Shown here in pieces: positions 47,401-52,827 of a DNA stretch of 52,827 bases. The stretch is from positions 1 to 52,827 of IMG/VR virus record IMGVR_UViG_3300027852_000046. One strand, given 5' to 3'. A model generated the notes under the pieces. It worked only from the letters and a program-made list of their open reading frames with translations, ran no database searches and was not told the origin of the DNA. Within the stretch, counting starts at the first letter, position 1, and each line of letters starts with the position of its first letter. Origin of the DNA: a virus. Both the position numbers and the translations under genes were made by a program.

Positions 47401-50137
47401 CTTCTCAGACGACGACATTACTATCACCCACAAGAATGATGAGTCATTATTCTCACGCGAATCAGAAACCAAAGAGGCACACGCTACAGCACAAAAGAAC
47501 GCAGCCTTTGACCCAATGAAAAAGGACAGTCCTGATTTGTTGTTTAGCCGTAAAAGCAAAGTAGGTAAAAATACATCGTGGAGAGATGAAAAGGGCTATG
47601 AAGATGTAAGCGAGGGTCAGTTAGACGCGTTAAGCAAGTTCAGTGCGCCACCTAACCCACCTCTAGTTAATAAGGTGAAAGAGAAGTACGAGGACACTAA
47701 GGACAGGTTCGGCACAAAGTTTAGGCAGGAGGTATTAGATCAATACGATTCTATAAAATCAGTATTGGATGATAAGAGGGCGTGGATGCTTGCTCAAATG
47801 GCTGGCTCGGCTGGTGGCGCAATAGAAATGGTTATCCAGAAAGGACATTTATTATTAGACAAATCAGGTGTGTTATCAATAGACACAGCTAAGAAAGGCT
47901 TGGCTGAAACACTAGCTCCGTTAGGTGACGAGTCTAATCGCTTCTTGCAATGGGTGGCCGCTAATCGAGCTGAACGCTTATGGGCTGAAGATAAAGAAAA
48001 TCTATTAACAGAGACAGATATTCAAGAGCTACTAAATCTAAATAAAAGTACCACTGAAGGCCCTAACGCATGGCCCGAAAGAGAGCAGGTTTACGCTGAA
48101 GTATTGAAAGACTTTGAGGCATTACATAATTCAGTTGTTCAGGTGGGTGTTGATTCAGGATTAATCAGTAAAGAAGATGCGGCATTATGGGCAGAGCAAG
48201 GGTTTTATGTGCCGTTCTACCGGATAGCTGAAGAGGATGGCGATAGTCACGGCATATCAAGTGTTAGCGGCATGGTTGGTCAGGAAGCATACAAAAAGCT
48301 CAAAGGCGCAAATATGCAGCTCGAAGACTTGCTATTAAACACGGTAATGAATTGGGAGCATATTGCTACAGCCTCATTAAAAAACCAAGCGGCAACAGCA
48401 GCATTAGATAGCGCCGCTAAGATGGGGCTTGCGCGAGAAGTAGAGGGAGGTAAGCCGCCGAAGGTAGGTAAGAACCATGTCTATGTCAGAGAAAATGGAC
48501 AAGAGAAATGGTATTACATAGAGGATTCAACCGAGGGTAAGTTAATTATTCAATCTCTAGGTGCTCTTAATTTCACAGGTTTAAATAACGCGCCCATGAA
48601 GGTCTTGCGTAAATTCAAGAGATTGTTAACTATTGGTGTTACAGCAAGCCCTGAATTTAAGATAGCTAACCTTATTCGTGACACGATACAAGCTATTGCG
48701 GTCGCTCCTATGAATACTAATTTTCTTAAGAATATACACCAAGGCTGGGGCTTAACTGAGGAAATGTCGCAAGAGCGCATTCAAGCAGTTGCAGCGGGTG
48801 GTTTATTCGGTGATTCAGGCTATATCAATGGTGGCGACCCTGATGCAATCAAGATGGTGATGGCTAAGGGAATAGGTCAAGCTGAAATACTTGATACGGA
48901 ACATAAGGTTAAGAAGTGGTGGAATAAATACCAAGACTTAGGTGCAAGATTAGAGAATGTTAACCGATCTGCAAATATCCAACAAAGCATTGATAAAGGA
49001 AAAGATAAGCTTACTGCTAACTTTGAAGGGCGCGACCACTTGGACTTTCAACGCAGTGGGGCGAATGTTGCTGTCAGGGTATTAACACAAACAATACCGT
49101 TCCTAAATGCTCGTGCTCAAGGCTTAGATAAGCTAGGTCGTGCTTTAGCTGATCCAGCGCAACGTAAGCAAGCTATGGCGGTTATCGGCGCGTATGCAAT
49201 GGCCTCCGTCCTTTTGTATCTATACATGAAAGACGACGATGATTACAAAGAAGCAGAGCAATGGGAGAGAGATACTTACCATCTGATTAAGCTGCCAGCA
49301 ACCGATAAGATCGTACGCATACCAAGGCCGTTTGAGGTTGGCGCATTAGCTAATATTGTAGAACGTGGTGTTGAACAGTTTGTAGACAAAGACGCTGATA
49401 TGAGTTTATTCTATGAGCGTATGTCTCACATGCTAACAGAGACGTTGGCTTTTAGTGTGTTGCCGCAAGCATTAGCACCAGCCATGGACATAAGAGCGAA
49501 CAAGAGTAGCTTTACTGGTAGGCAGATAGAATCACTTGCCATGCAACGTCTATCACCCACTAACAGGGTCAAGCCTTGGACAACTCAAAGTGCAATCGGT
49601 TTAAGTAAACTATTGTCGTTGCCAATGGGAGATAGTGGATTAAGCCCGATACAGATAGACTTTCTTGTTAAGCAGTATACAGGTTGGATGGGCGCAACAA
49701 TACTTAATGGAGTTGACCTTATTGCGCGTCCAGCGACGGGTAAGGCTTCTCGTCCAGAAATGAAAATTCAGGACTATCCAGTTATCGGTAGATTTATCAG
49801 AGAAGGAGAGGGCCGCAACTCTAAATACATCACAGAGCTTTATGATAATAGAGCATTTTTAGCTCAGAAGTTCGCTGATATTAAACACTATAAAGCGAAT
49901 AAAGAGATGGATAAATTTAAATCGGCAAGAGAGAAATACGGTAAAGATTTAAGGCATCGCAGTCGTTACAACAAGGCTTCATTGAAACTGAGTAAACTAT
50001 CTAATGAAATTAAAAAGATTACTGATAGTAAGATATTTTCTGCATCAGAAAAAAGTCGCAGGATAGATAGAATTAATAGTCAGCGACTTATGATTGCAAG
50101 GCGTTTAGTCCTAAGCGCGAAACTTGAAAATAACTAG
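41402..50137 (+). CDS. giant polyvalent internal virion protein, 2911 aa
   Basis: A TTG start follows GAGG. Parts seen in order: a Gly-rich membrane segment (161-201); a long charged linker (400-1050); an LPD5-like domain with RVGVDYRDGEDVTAELFADT and FGARGRGGIDPAAAHYES before HEVFH (1377-1381), a polyvalent metallopeptidase; a second metallopeptidase with HEVYGHYG (1635-1642); an ADP-ribosyltransferase-type domain (YHGSPHDLNKFD at 1780, GYGLYFAG, then IRGIKYLDG near 1977); and an LPD38-type C-terminal region with a membrane segment (2591-2613). Polyvalent proteins are carried in virions or mobile elements and delivered to host cells, where they may act on host proteins. Confidence 0.85.
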   Translation: MNYYEEVAKNEQGDRLYLKDGKWTDQPVIAADEDGSQMYYNGDGWLPYEAPKDIEPPTVQTDETDGDIIRGGQNVLTYASIVGNGLTGDKDSIATNIFEHNAYTKANPASKDQQNMMREFDAADGLWDSAKVLLTNPSGTIDMTQEQFAQYGLTIPMMKAGALTGGLIGSVATPAGTGVGTVIGGVAGGYEGAALSSAVIEYGANVMQDVNSYLADKGLEPSQENIRKALDTDILERNVMPAVTKGQILGLFDIVGLKVGHALKLGKPARELEKASASAMRKFDLTPAQLPRSAAAQAELKPFVDAVKNDLATTATKVKRGAGAVGVGGLSEGSGEYVGQGLAYDEWDAKNALLESVIGLGGEVAQVGLSGTLVGAGKAKEAADNLLRSKRFDKAGEISEDTLAKSKAAVEEIVASEEAQKSQQQAEQVNAEVEAVVQETVQATEQAGGDALDQAQAEIDIRISTDKVSIEANQTAQDNRIKLEKTRLERQRKLQDSLNQTNSILDTTQQQPEGADAKGLKGDAKANEQTGVANDGQVYEQNGPQIPVKLGDNNTLAGEAASNTENKGSIPAETAQGTTINPEPIAEAGLENKAMESAVNSDVNSMSQDDIKSEIDKIGKKIEAARNELAKDSPTPPELIPNDLDLLSPNDVARLQELKQALPSSAQEAIDAKARNKARIAERNKKRAEANTEVLPSQDEVADVGIIAKNKYKPTAYADLSQDDKVAIAQKWSNELTEGGGIAYTTDENGNIDGKTSSSNPDWFKDGSMGVMNLKGDNVLSTQPSVKRVKDTVSKLTKGDTLTKREERIIEALVDQDNANAEEGSEQATFQEQDRIDGSYDETTLEAASETLDSLIEEGVLTEDMLLTMSPAEVDSAEREYYEQEKAKQDGANGEVSSVSKERKDSGNQKEAEGAKEESLLTDYSQDDLNAKEEAEIKQAKEKAASDKKANIDADADNFTLTGSDRAADANTGQSDVFSEAVKKENDPNADKANVTDNDETIAKQNQEKIEDFGEVLHGAAKHTYHKLDKALGGDIDVATVPLSKSFPLPDYVKMIADGVDPLVVTAIAQLRAEIKPKKRKRITKSWIDSVNSARARTKALLSGVLKPEDIYKESVKDAKSDLNKLGSEILPEQIKALAEFEVHKHLFNLFKGEKDVIKWTVSKVHSGSMFGAEAHFDTKKEALSHVKSRVADVNEKTGKAQTKLDMWSERGKSGVFLGKKVASRKFIELKHFDTQKEATEYRDSHYDELIQLLAEKKKLRAIRRIDNNPRVGVDYRDGEDVTAELFADTFGFRGVQFGNWVEGGRRQQDLNNAYDALMDLSGIINVPPKALSLNGTLGLAFGARGRGGIDPAAAHYESDNLNINLTKINGSGSLAHEVFHAIDNYFGNMDKSTEFLSEGGRPIRKQSKHPDGYVKMVKTTGEDFGVRQEVYDAWKKLTKAIKDETKLVERSIRRDNVKGKDYWSTVREMTARSFERYVIDKLEAKGYSSDYLANIVSEKEHNKINEILGDDEAYAYPLDSEMEAVNNAYDKLFSVLETKETDKGVALFSKKPTNPTTSLSVDAVEAIVSNFRRKVKGVGITVHASESTLPKVIRDAAKKQDAEGTIYGVYYDGEVHIIASKMRSEKDVEGVIFHEVYGHYGARIFFGKDLKPEFNRLYLQLQSKGVQKIAEDNGIDMNTYLRAAKDMPYEQRAQYLVDELLAHLQEKSVTDSLPVKAVKAIKAFIGAIRAQLRKLGFAKLSEIGETDLFNVLNKMKQAAEEGAKNKRGKRSDPLFMVAYHGSPHDLNKFDSSKIGTGEGGQAYGYGLYFAGKKEVAEHYKEVLGGDEYVHTVDGVEILEDELRDMGWASKNAINALGRPDIYQPETMVDRLLDDGASKEKAEELSAALEKYAGKVEFKRILKGTLYQVDLAPKETEYLLWDKPLSDQSEFVTKALEKQFSLASFNEDFRTAGEFYNSRRRGRDNGEKASKQLQSLGIRGIKYLDGSSRGAGEGDYNYVIFSDDDITITHKNDESLFSRESETKEAHATAQKNAAFDPMKKDSPDLLFSRKSKVGKNTSWRDEKGYEDVSEGQLDALSKFSAPPNPPLVNKVKEKYEDTKDRFGTKFRQEVLDQYDSIKSVLDDKRAWMLAQMAGSAGGAIEMVIQKGHLLLDKSGVLSIDTAKKGLAETLAPLGDESNRFLQWVAANRAERLWAEDKENLLTETDIQELLNLNKSTTEGPNAWPEREQVYAEVLKDFEALHNSVVQVGVDSGLISKEDAALWAEQGFYVPFYRIAEEDGDSHGISSVSGMVGQEAYKKLKGANMQLEDLLLNTVMNWEHIATASLKNQAATAALDSAAKMGLAREVEGGKPPKVGKNHVYVRENGQEKWYYIEDSTEGKLIIQSLGALNFTGLNNAPMKVLRKFKRLLTIGVTASPEFKIANLIRDTIQAIAVAPMNTNFLKNIHQGWGLTEEMSQERIQAVAAGGLFGDSGYINGGDPDAIKMVMAKGIGQAEILDTEHKVKKWWNKYQDLGARLENVNRSANIQQSIDKGKDKLTANFEGRDHLDFQRSGANVAVRVLTQTIPFLNARAQGLDKLGRALADPAQRKQAMAVIGAYAMASVLLYLYMKDDDDYKEAEQWERDTYHLIKLPATDKIVRIPRPFEVGALANIVERGVEQFVDKDADMSLFYERMSHMLTETLAFSVLPQALAPAMDIRANKSSFTGRQIESLAMQRLSPTNRVKPWTTQSAIGLSKLLSLPMGDSGLSPIQIDFLVKQYTGWMGATILNGVDLIARPATGKASRPEMKIQDYPVIGRFIREGEGRNSKYITELYDNRAFLAQKFADIKHYKANKEMDKFKSAREKYGKDLRHRSRYNKASLKLSKLSNEIKKITDSKIFSASEKSRRIDRINSQRLMIARRLVLSAKLENN

Positions 50138-50167
50138 TAGCTTGATAAACCCCAATTAGAGGAAAGA

Positions 50168-50305
50168 ATGAATAATATAATGATAGTTGTCCAAAAGCCT
50201 TCTTTAGACATAAAGAATAAGGCTATTCTGGCAATCATATTTGATAATATGCGAATCATTCATCAATTATATCACTTTAGGCACACAGAAATTAAGCTCG
50301 GATAA
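50168..50305 (+). CDS. small protein, 45 aa, unknown
   Basis: AGAGGAAAGA precedes the ATG; the product starts MNNIMIVVQKPSLDIKNKAI. No family is recognised; the good ribosome site argues for a real gene. Confidence 0.5.
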   Translation: MNNIMIVVQKPSLDIKNKAILAIIFDNMRIIHQLYHFRHTEIKLG

Positions 50306-50321
50306 GAGGTATCATTACTAC

Positions 50322-50747
50322 ATGAATTTAATAATTACACGTTATCAATCAGATGGTTTAGGCTCTTTCGGAAAGCTAGAGATATCAGGACATGATGAAA
50401 TTCTAGCAACCGTTGAAAAGCCATGGCGTAATAATAAACGCTTTATATCGTGCTTGCCTGCTGGTAAGTACAGGTTAGTGCCTTTTTCTTCGCCAAAATA
50501 CGGTGATGTTTTATGTATTGTGAGCGACGACGGAAGCGTAGTAATGTATGAGTCTGAGGGTTGCGACAGATATGCATGCTTATTCCATGTCGCTAATTAT
50601 GCAAGAAACGTTAAAGGCTGTGTCGGTATAGGTCAGCACCATCATAATAATATGGTGACTAATTCTAAGAAATCACTTGAGAAGCTTTTTAGCATGGTAA
50701 ATCCACAAGAAGAGCATAGCTTGATTATTCAATGGGGCGAAAAATGA
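50322..50747 (+). CDS. DUF5675-type phage protein, 141 aa
   Basis: It starts MNLIITRYQSDGLGSFGKLE, with TVEKPWRNNKRFISCLPAGKY and FHVANYARNVKGCVGIGQHH, the known pattern of DUF5675 proteins that occur in lysis or tail regions. Function is unknown; possibly host-wall related. It overlaps the holin-like gene by ATGA. Confidence 0.75.
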   Translation: MNLIITRYQSDGLGSFGKLEISGHDEILATVEKPWRNNKRFISCLPAGKYRLVPFSSPKYGDVLCIVSDDGSVVMYESEGCDRYACLFHVANYARNVKGCVGIGQHHHNNMVTNSKKSLEKLFSMVNPQEEHSLIIQWGEK

Positions 50748-51163
50748 GTTTTTTTAGCTGGTTATCATCAAGCCCTAAAGTAATTGATGATGTATTCGAT
50801 AAAGACAAAGGGTTGCTTGCCAAGACAGGCGAATGGATAGGTAACTCTAACTTTACTGACGAGGAAAGAGCGGAGCTAAACACTGCTAATATGGAGAGTA
50901 TTAGGAGGTTTGTTGCTGATACATTAGAAGAGAGCACCGATAGATCAAGGGCGCGTAGAGAGATAGCTGTATTTTTTATAAAGTTCTATTCAATAATGCT
51001 CTTTATGGCGGGGATGACCTATCCGTTTAATAGTGGGTGGTCAGAAGTATGGTTTAACATCGCAACAAGCGGAAGTGTCGGCGGTCTTGTCATAGCTATA
51101 AGCATCTTCTTTTTCGGATCGCATGGCATGGTAAGATACAACAACAGTAAAAAAGGAAATTAA
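50744..51163 (+). CDS. holin-like protein (3TM holin type)
   Basis: This 139-aa protein starts MSFFSWLSSSPKVIDDVFDK, with FTDEERAELN (residues 40-49), then two membrane segments (FFIKFYSIMLFMAGMTYPF and GGLVIAISIFFFG). The order fits holins of the GTA 3TM type, with ARREIAVFF joining them. It permits or times lysis; no dedicated endolysin is recognised nearby. Confidence 0.65.
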   Translation: MSFFSWLSSSPKVIDDVFDKDKGLLAKTGEWIGNSNFTDEERAELNTANMESIRRFVADTLEESTDRSRARREIAVFFIKFYSIMLFMAGMTYPFNSGWSEVWFNIATSGSVGGLVIAISIFFFGSHGMVRYNNSKKGN

Positions 51164-51165
51164 AT

Positions 51166-51228
51166 ATGTCAGGAAGAAATACTAAGAAAGGTAAAACTAA
51201 GCCAATTCCTAAGAAGAAGAAAAAGTAA
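51166..51228 (+). CDS. Lys-rich mini-protein, 20 aa
   Basis: AAAAGGAAATTAAAT precedes the ATG; the sequence starts MSGRNTKKGKTK and ends KKKKK. The stop is joined directly to the next ATG. Such basic mini-proteins occur in phage late regions. Confidence 0.5.
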   Translation: MSGRNTKKGKTKPIPKKKKK

Positions 51229-51651
51229 ATGGATATCTACGGCCTCTTTGATTTAATAGCAATCATACTCGGGTTGTCCACCGCTATTTATTTAAAAACA
51301 TACGAAAGCATATTACTTGCTGCTTTCTTTATAGCAACATCGATATCATCTTTAATATTATTTCAAACTGAGTATTATTACTACTTTGATTATGTATTTG
51401 TTTTCTTATCAATGGTATTCGGGCTATCCAGTAAGAAGCATCCTGTAATACTTGGCTATATTGGCTATCTAGTTCTAGTTGGTTTAAACACCGTGCATGA
51501 TGTTATGTTCTACAGCGCATACGTTTATGCAATATATATTTATCAGCTATGGGTAGTGAGATATGCAAAAGTGCATAGTAGGATTGGCTGTATCTGGCGT
51601 AATAATATTAGTTCGTCACGTCATCATAAGCATAAGGAAAAAGCGATCTAA
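51229..51651 (+). CDS. membrane protein, 140 aa, holin/antiholin candidate
   Basis: Four hydrophobic segments are visible within the first 110 residues (LIAIILGLSTAIYL, ILLAAFFIATSISSLILF, VFVFLSMVFGL, YIGYLVLVGL), followed by a basic tail (RHHKHKEK). It lies in the lysis cluster. Function is inferred from position. Confidence 0.5.
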   Translation: MDIYGLFDLIAIILGLSTAIYLKTYESILLAAFFIATSISSLILFQTEYYYYFDYVFVFLSMVFGLSSKKHPVILGYIGYLVLVGLNTVHDVMFYSAYVYAIYIYQLWVVRYAKVHSRIGCIWRNNISSSRHHKHKEKAI

Positions 51652-51983
51652 TGAGCGAGGAGATATTTAATATTCTATTTGATTATGTTTATATGCCTTT
51701 CGCTGGGTCAATGGTTGTTGGTATGGCTTTTTTTTGGAGACTACGTGAAAAAGACAGGGCGGTTATGTTAGCTGAGATCAGCAAAGTAGATGAGAGGCTG
51801 AATGAAGGGATATCACACAGCGAAGCCAAAGAAATGATTGATGATAGATTCGATCAGCTAGACAAAGACTACGAGAGGCAAATAAAAGTTCTAATGGAGA
51901 TAAGAAGGAACACAGCCGCCGCCGATACTTTTCTTGCTAGAATCGACGAGCGGCTTAAATCAGTTGAGAGTAAATTGCCTTAG
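51651..51983 (+). CDS. membrane-anchored coiled-coil protein, 110 aa
   Basis: One membrane segment (MPFAGSMVVGMAFFWRL, residues 14-30), then a charged helix (MLAEISKVDERLNEGISHSE). The arrangement resembles spanin or Rz-like proteins or phage membrane accessories. It overlaps the previous gene by one base and is the last rightward gene of the late operon. Confidence 0.5.
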   Translation: MSEEIFNILFDYVYMPFAGSMVVGMAFFWRLREKDRAVMLAEISKVDERLNEGISHSEAKEMIDDRFDQLDKDYERQIKVLMEIRRNTAAADTFLARIDERLKSVESKLP

Positions 51984-51994
51984 ATAGTTAACTC

Positions 51995-52324
51995 CTAAAA
52001 CTGTATCTCATCATCAAAATTATCCGCAGTCGGTTGACCCGTAGTAGCATTAAAATTGCTATTCTGCGCTGTGCTATTTTCTGATTTTCCACCTTCTTTA
52101 AAGAACACCTTTACATTTCCCAATATCTCGCCACGTACACCCTGTTCACGCTCTTCTTTGCTAACTGATTGAGCGATGAAACCATTGTTTCCGTATTGGT
52201 CAACATTGTTAACATCAATGAATACAGTCGAATCTAAATATGTTCCCTTTTCGCCTTTGTGCAATCTAGCTTTATCAATCTTTGTTACATCAATATTAAG
52301 GCTCACGCCTATTTTATTTGTCAT
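51995..52324 (-). CDS. SSB-like protein with acidic tip
   Basis: This 109-aa protein has IGVSLNIDVTKIDKARLHKG, TYLDSTVFIDVNNVDQYG and a C-terminal DDEIQF, like the DDDIPF tip of SSB proteins. It is an OB-fold candidate for ssDNA binding. It forms a one-gene block after the 24-bp repeat, convergent with the late operon (12-base gap). Confidence 0.65.
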   Translation of the reverse strand: MTNKIGVSLNIDVTKIDKARLHKGEKGTYLDSTVFIDVNNVDQYGNNGFIAQSVSKEEREQGVRGEILGNVKVFFKEGGKSENSTAQNSNFNATTGQPTADNFDDEIQF

Positions 52325-52355
52325 TTTGCTTTTCCTTTTTTGTTAAAAATTTGTG

Positions 52356-52379
52356 TTTGTTCCGCTTATTACGCTGTTA
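52356..52379 (-). repeat. 24-bp array-end repeat, copy 7
   Basis: TAACAGCG..AAGCGGAACAAA on the minus strand. It contains the stop of the 52377-52658 gene and precedes the SSB-like gene. Confidence 0.85.
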
Positions 52380-52658
52380 TGTTTGCTTACAGCTTCTCAA
52401 TAATTCATATAAACCATTCAAAGCGGATAATGCTATAGGGTCGCTTTTGTCGTGCATCATTAACGTATTAATCGCATTTGCATAAAACGCAGCATTGTCG
52501 CCTCGTATAAAAATTCCTGCCCAATCATCACCAAACTGAATTGAACCAGTTTCTACGCGATGTTTATTTTCAGGTATTGGCAACATAACAAGTCGTTCGT
52601 CCTGACCTGCTACCTCTGTGGCTTTTTCAGTTTCTTTGGTTCGCTTATCTTCTTGCAT
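52377..52658 (-). CDS. cassette protein with attC-encoded leader, 93 aa
   Basis: The ATG and AAAGGAGC are inside site 27, and the first 25 residues are the leader (MQEDKRTKETE..AGQDERLVM). The body starts LPIPENKHRVETGSIQFGDD and ends LYELLRSCKQT; it includes GIFIRGDNAAFYANAINTL. Function is unknown. In the circular form it is the next gene after 520-813 on the minus strand. Confidence 0.7.
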   Translation of the reverse strand: MQEDKRTKETEKATEVAGQDERLVMLPIPENKHRVETGSIQFGDDWAGIFIRGDNAAFYANAINTLMMHDKSDPIALSALNGLYELLRSCKQT

Positions 52659-52710
52659 TTTTATAGCTCCTTTGTTAGTTCCCGCAGGCTGTACAACTAG
52701 AGCGTTATGC
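52583..52710 (+). repeat. attC-like site 27, leader-encoding (MQE type)
   Basis: From ACATAACAAGTCGTTCG to CTAGAGCGTTATGC. It is very similar to site 2. In the circular form it takes the place of site 1 (443-524) in front of the same cassette. Confidence 0.85.
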
Positions 52711-52827
52711 CCTAAATCTAAAGTCTTCCGTCATCATCCTCTCGAAATCATCTGTATTTTTCGCGGCAATAAACCAGCTCTTGCGCTTCCAGTTGCCTTT
52801 GAGGTTTGTGAAGACAACAGAGCATCC
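52701..52827. repeat. 127-bp exact repeat (copy B, window end)
   Basis: Identical to 516-642. It begins one base into the attC right end (52700 is the last mismatch) and stops at the window edge. Confidence 0.9.
52705..52827 (-). CDS. 3' end of the 520-813 cassette gene (partial copy)
   Basis: The last 40 codons of the 97-aa leader-fused protein are repeated here, cut by the window end. It is most simply explained by circular closure of the genome. Confidence 0.8.
   Translation of the reverse strand, partial: GCSVVFTNLKGNWKRKSWFIAAKNTDDFERMMTEDFRFRA

Noticed and set aside
52701-52827. Terminal redundancy of a linear phage genome
   Set aside because: The matching copy is at 516 and not at the first base, and its length equals a common assembly k-mer, so a graph junction is the better explanation.

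Overview
The window is almost all of a tailed-phage genome, most likely a podovirus-type phage of a gammaproteobacterium. No tRNA, rRNA, CRISPR array, DNA polymerase or recognisable integrase is present. It has a complete morphogenesis module (terminase, portal, scaffold, N4-gp56-like capsid protein, gp4/nozzle-like tail proteins, tailspike and tail fibre, a 2911-residue polyvalent internal virion protein, lysis genes). It also has a lambdoid-style early set: O/P-like replication proteins, two Cro-like repressors, NinB, NinG, a YqaJ exonuclease and two SSB-like proteins.

The outstanding feature is the layout. Conventional, tightly overlapping operon blocks alternate with arrays of one-gene units separated by sites that look like integron attC sites. 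Blocks: 1434-2751 (nin/regulatory), 5091-6725 (replication), 9031-11949 (recombination), 13179-20371 (NinG to terminase), 22510-51983 (virion and lysis) and 51995-52324 (SSB). About 25 cassettes fill the gaps: 1-1400, 2774-5084, 6767-6980, 7604-8985, 11978-13154, 20368-22410 and 52377-52827. Cassette products are small: Zn-ribbons, membrane proteins, two lipoproteins, a Lar-like protein, a deoxyribosyltransferase-like protein, a methyltransferase-like protein, and one structured non-coding RNA with a complete hammerhead-type core (8056-8235).

The attC-like sites (left end TAACAAG..TCAA, right end ..AAGCGTTA) are inverted relative to every gene: genes are minus-strand where sites are plus (left arm), and the reverse in the right arm. 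The R' core overlaps the TAA stop codon of nearly every cassette gene, so the inferred mobile unit is attC followed by gene, not gene followed by attC. Six sites carry a Shine-Dalgarno sequence, an ATG and a leader-peptide frame that runs through the core into the next gene. A separate 24-bp repeat (TAACAGCG..GCGGAACA) ends each array and precedes each block.

Transcription appears to start from a divergent hub at 6982-7636, where two sigma70-type promoters with related TAGCAAANGCTA palindromes fire left (replication, nin, cassettes) and right (cassettes, recombination, late genes). A third similar promoter lies inside an attC-like site at 5046-5074.

The last 127 bases exactly repeat positions 516-642, so the sequence probably closes into a circle of 52,185 bases. 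Positions 1-515 are then an alternative branch, joined at an attC core and carrying a different cassette and a dusA-like fragment. This suggests cassette exchange in the sampled population, though a duplicated cassette or an assembly artefact could give the same picture.
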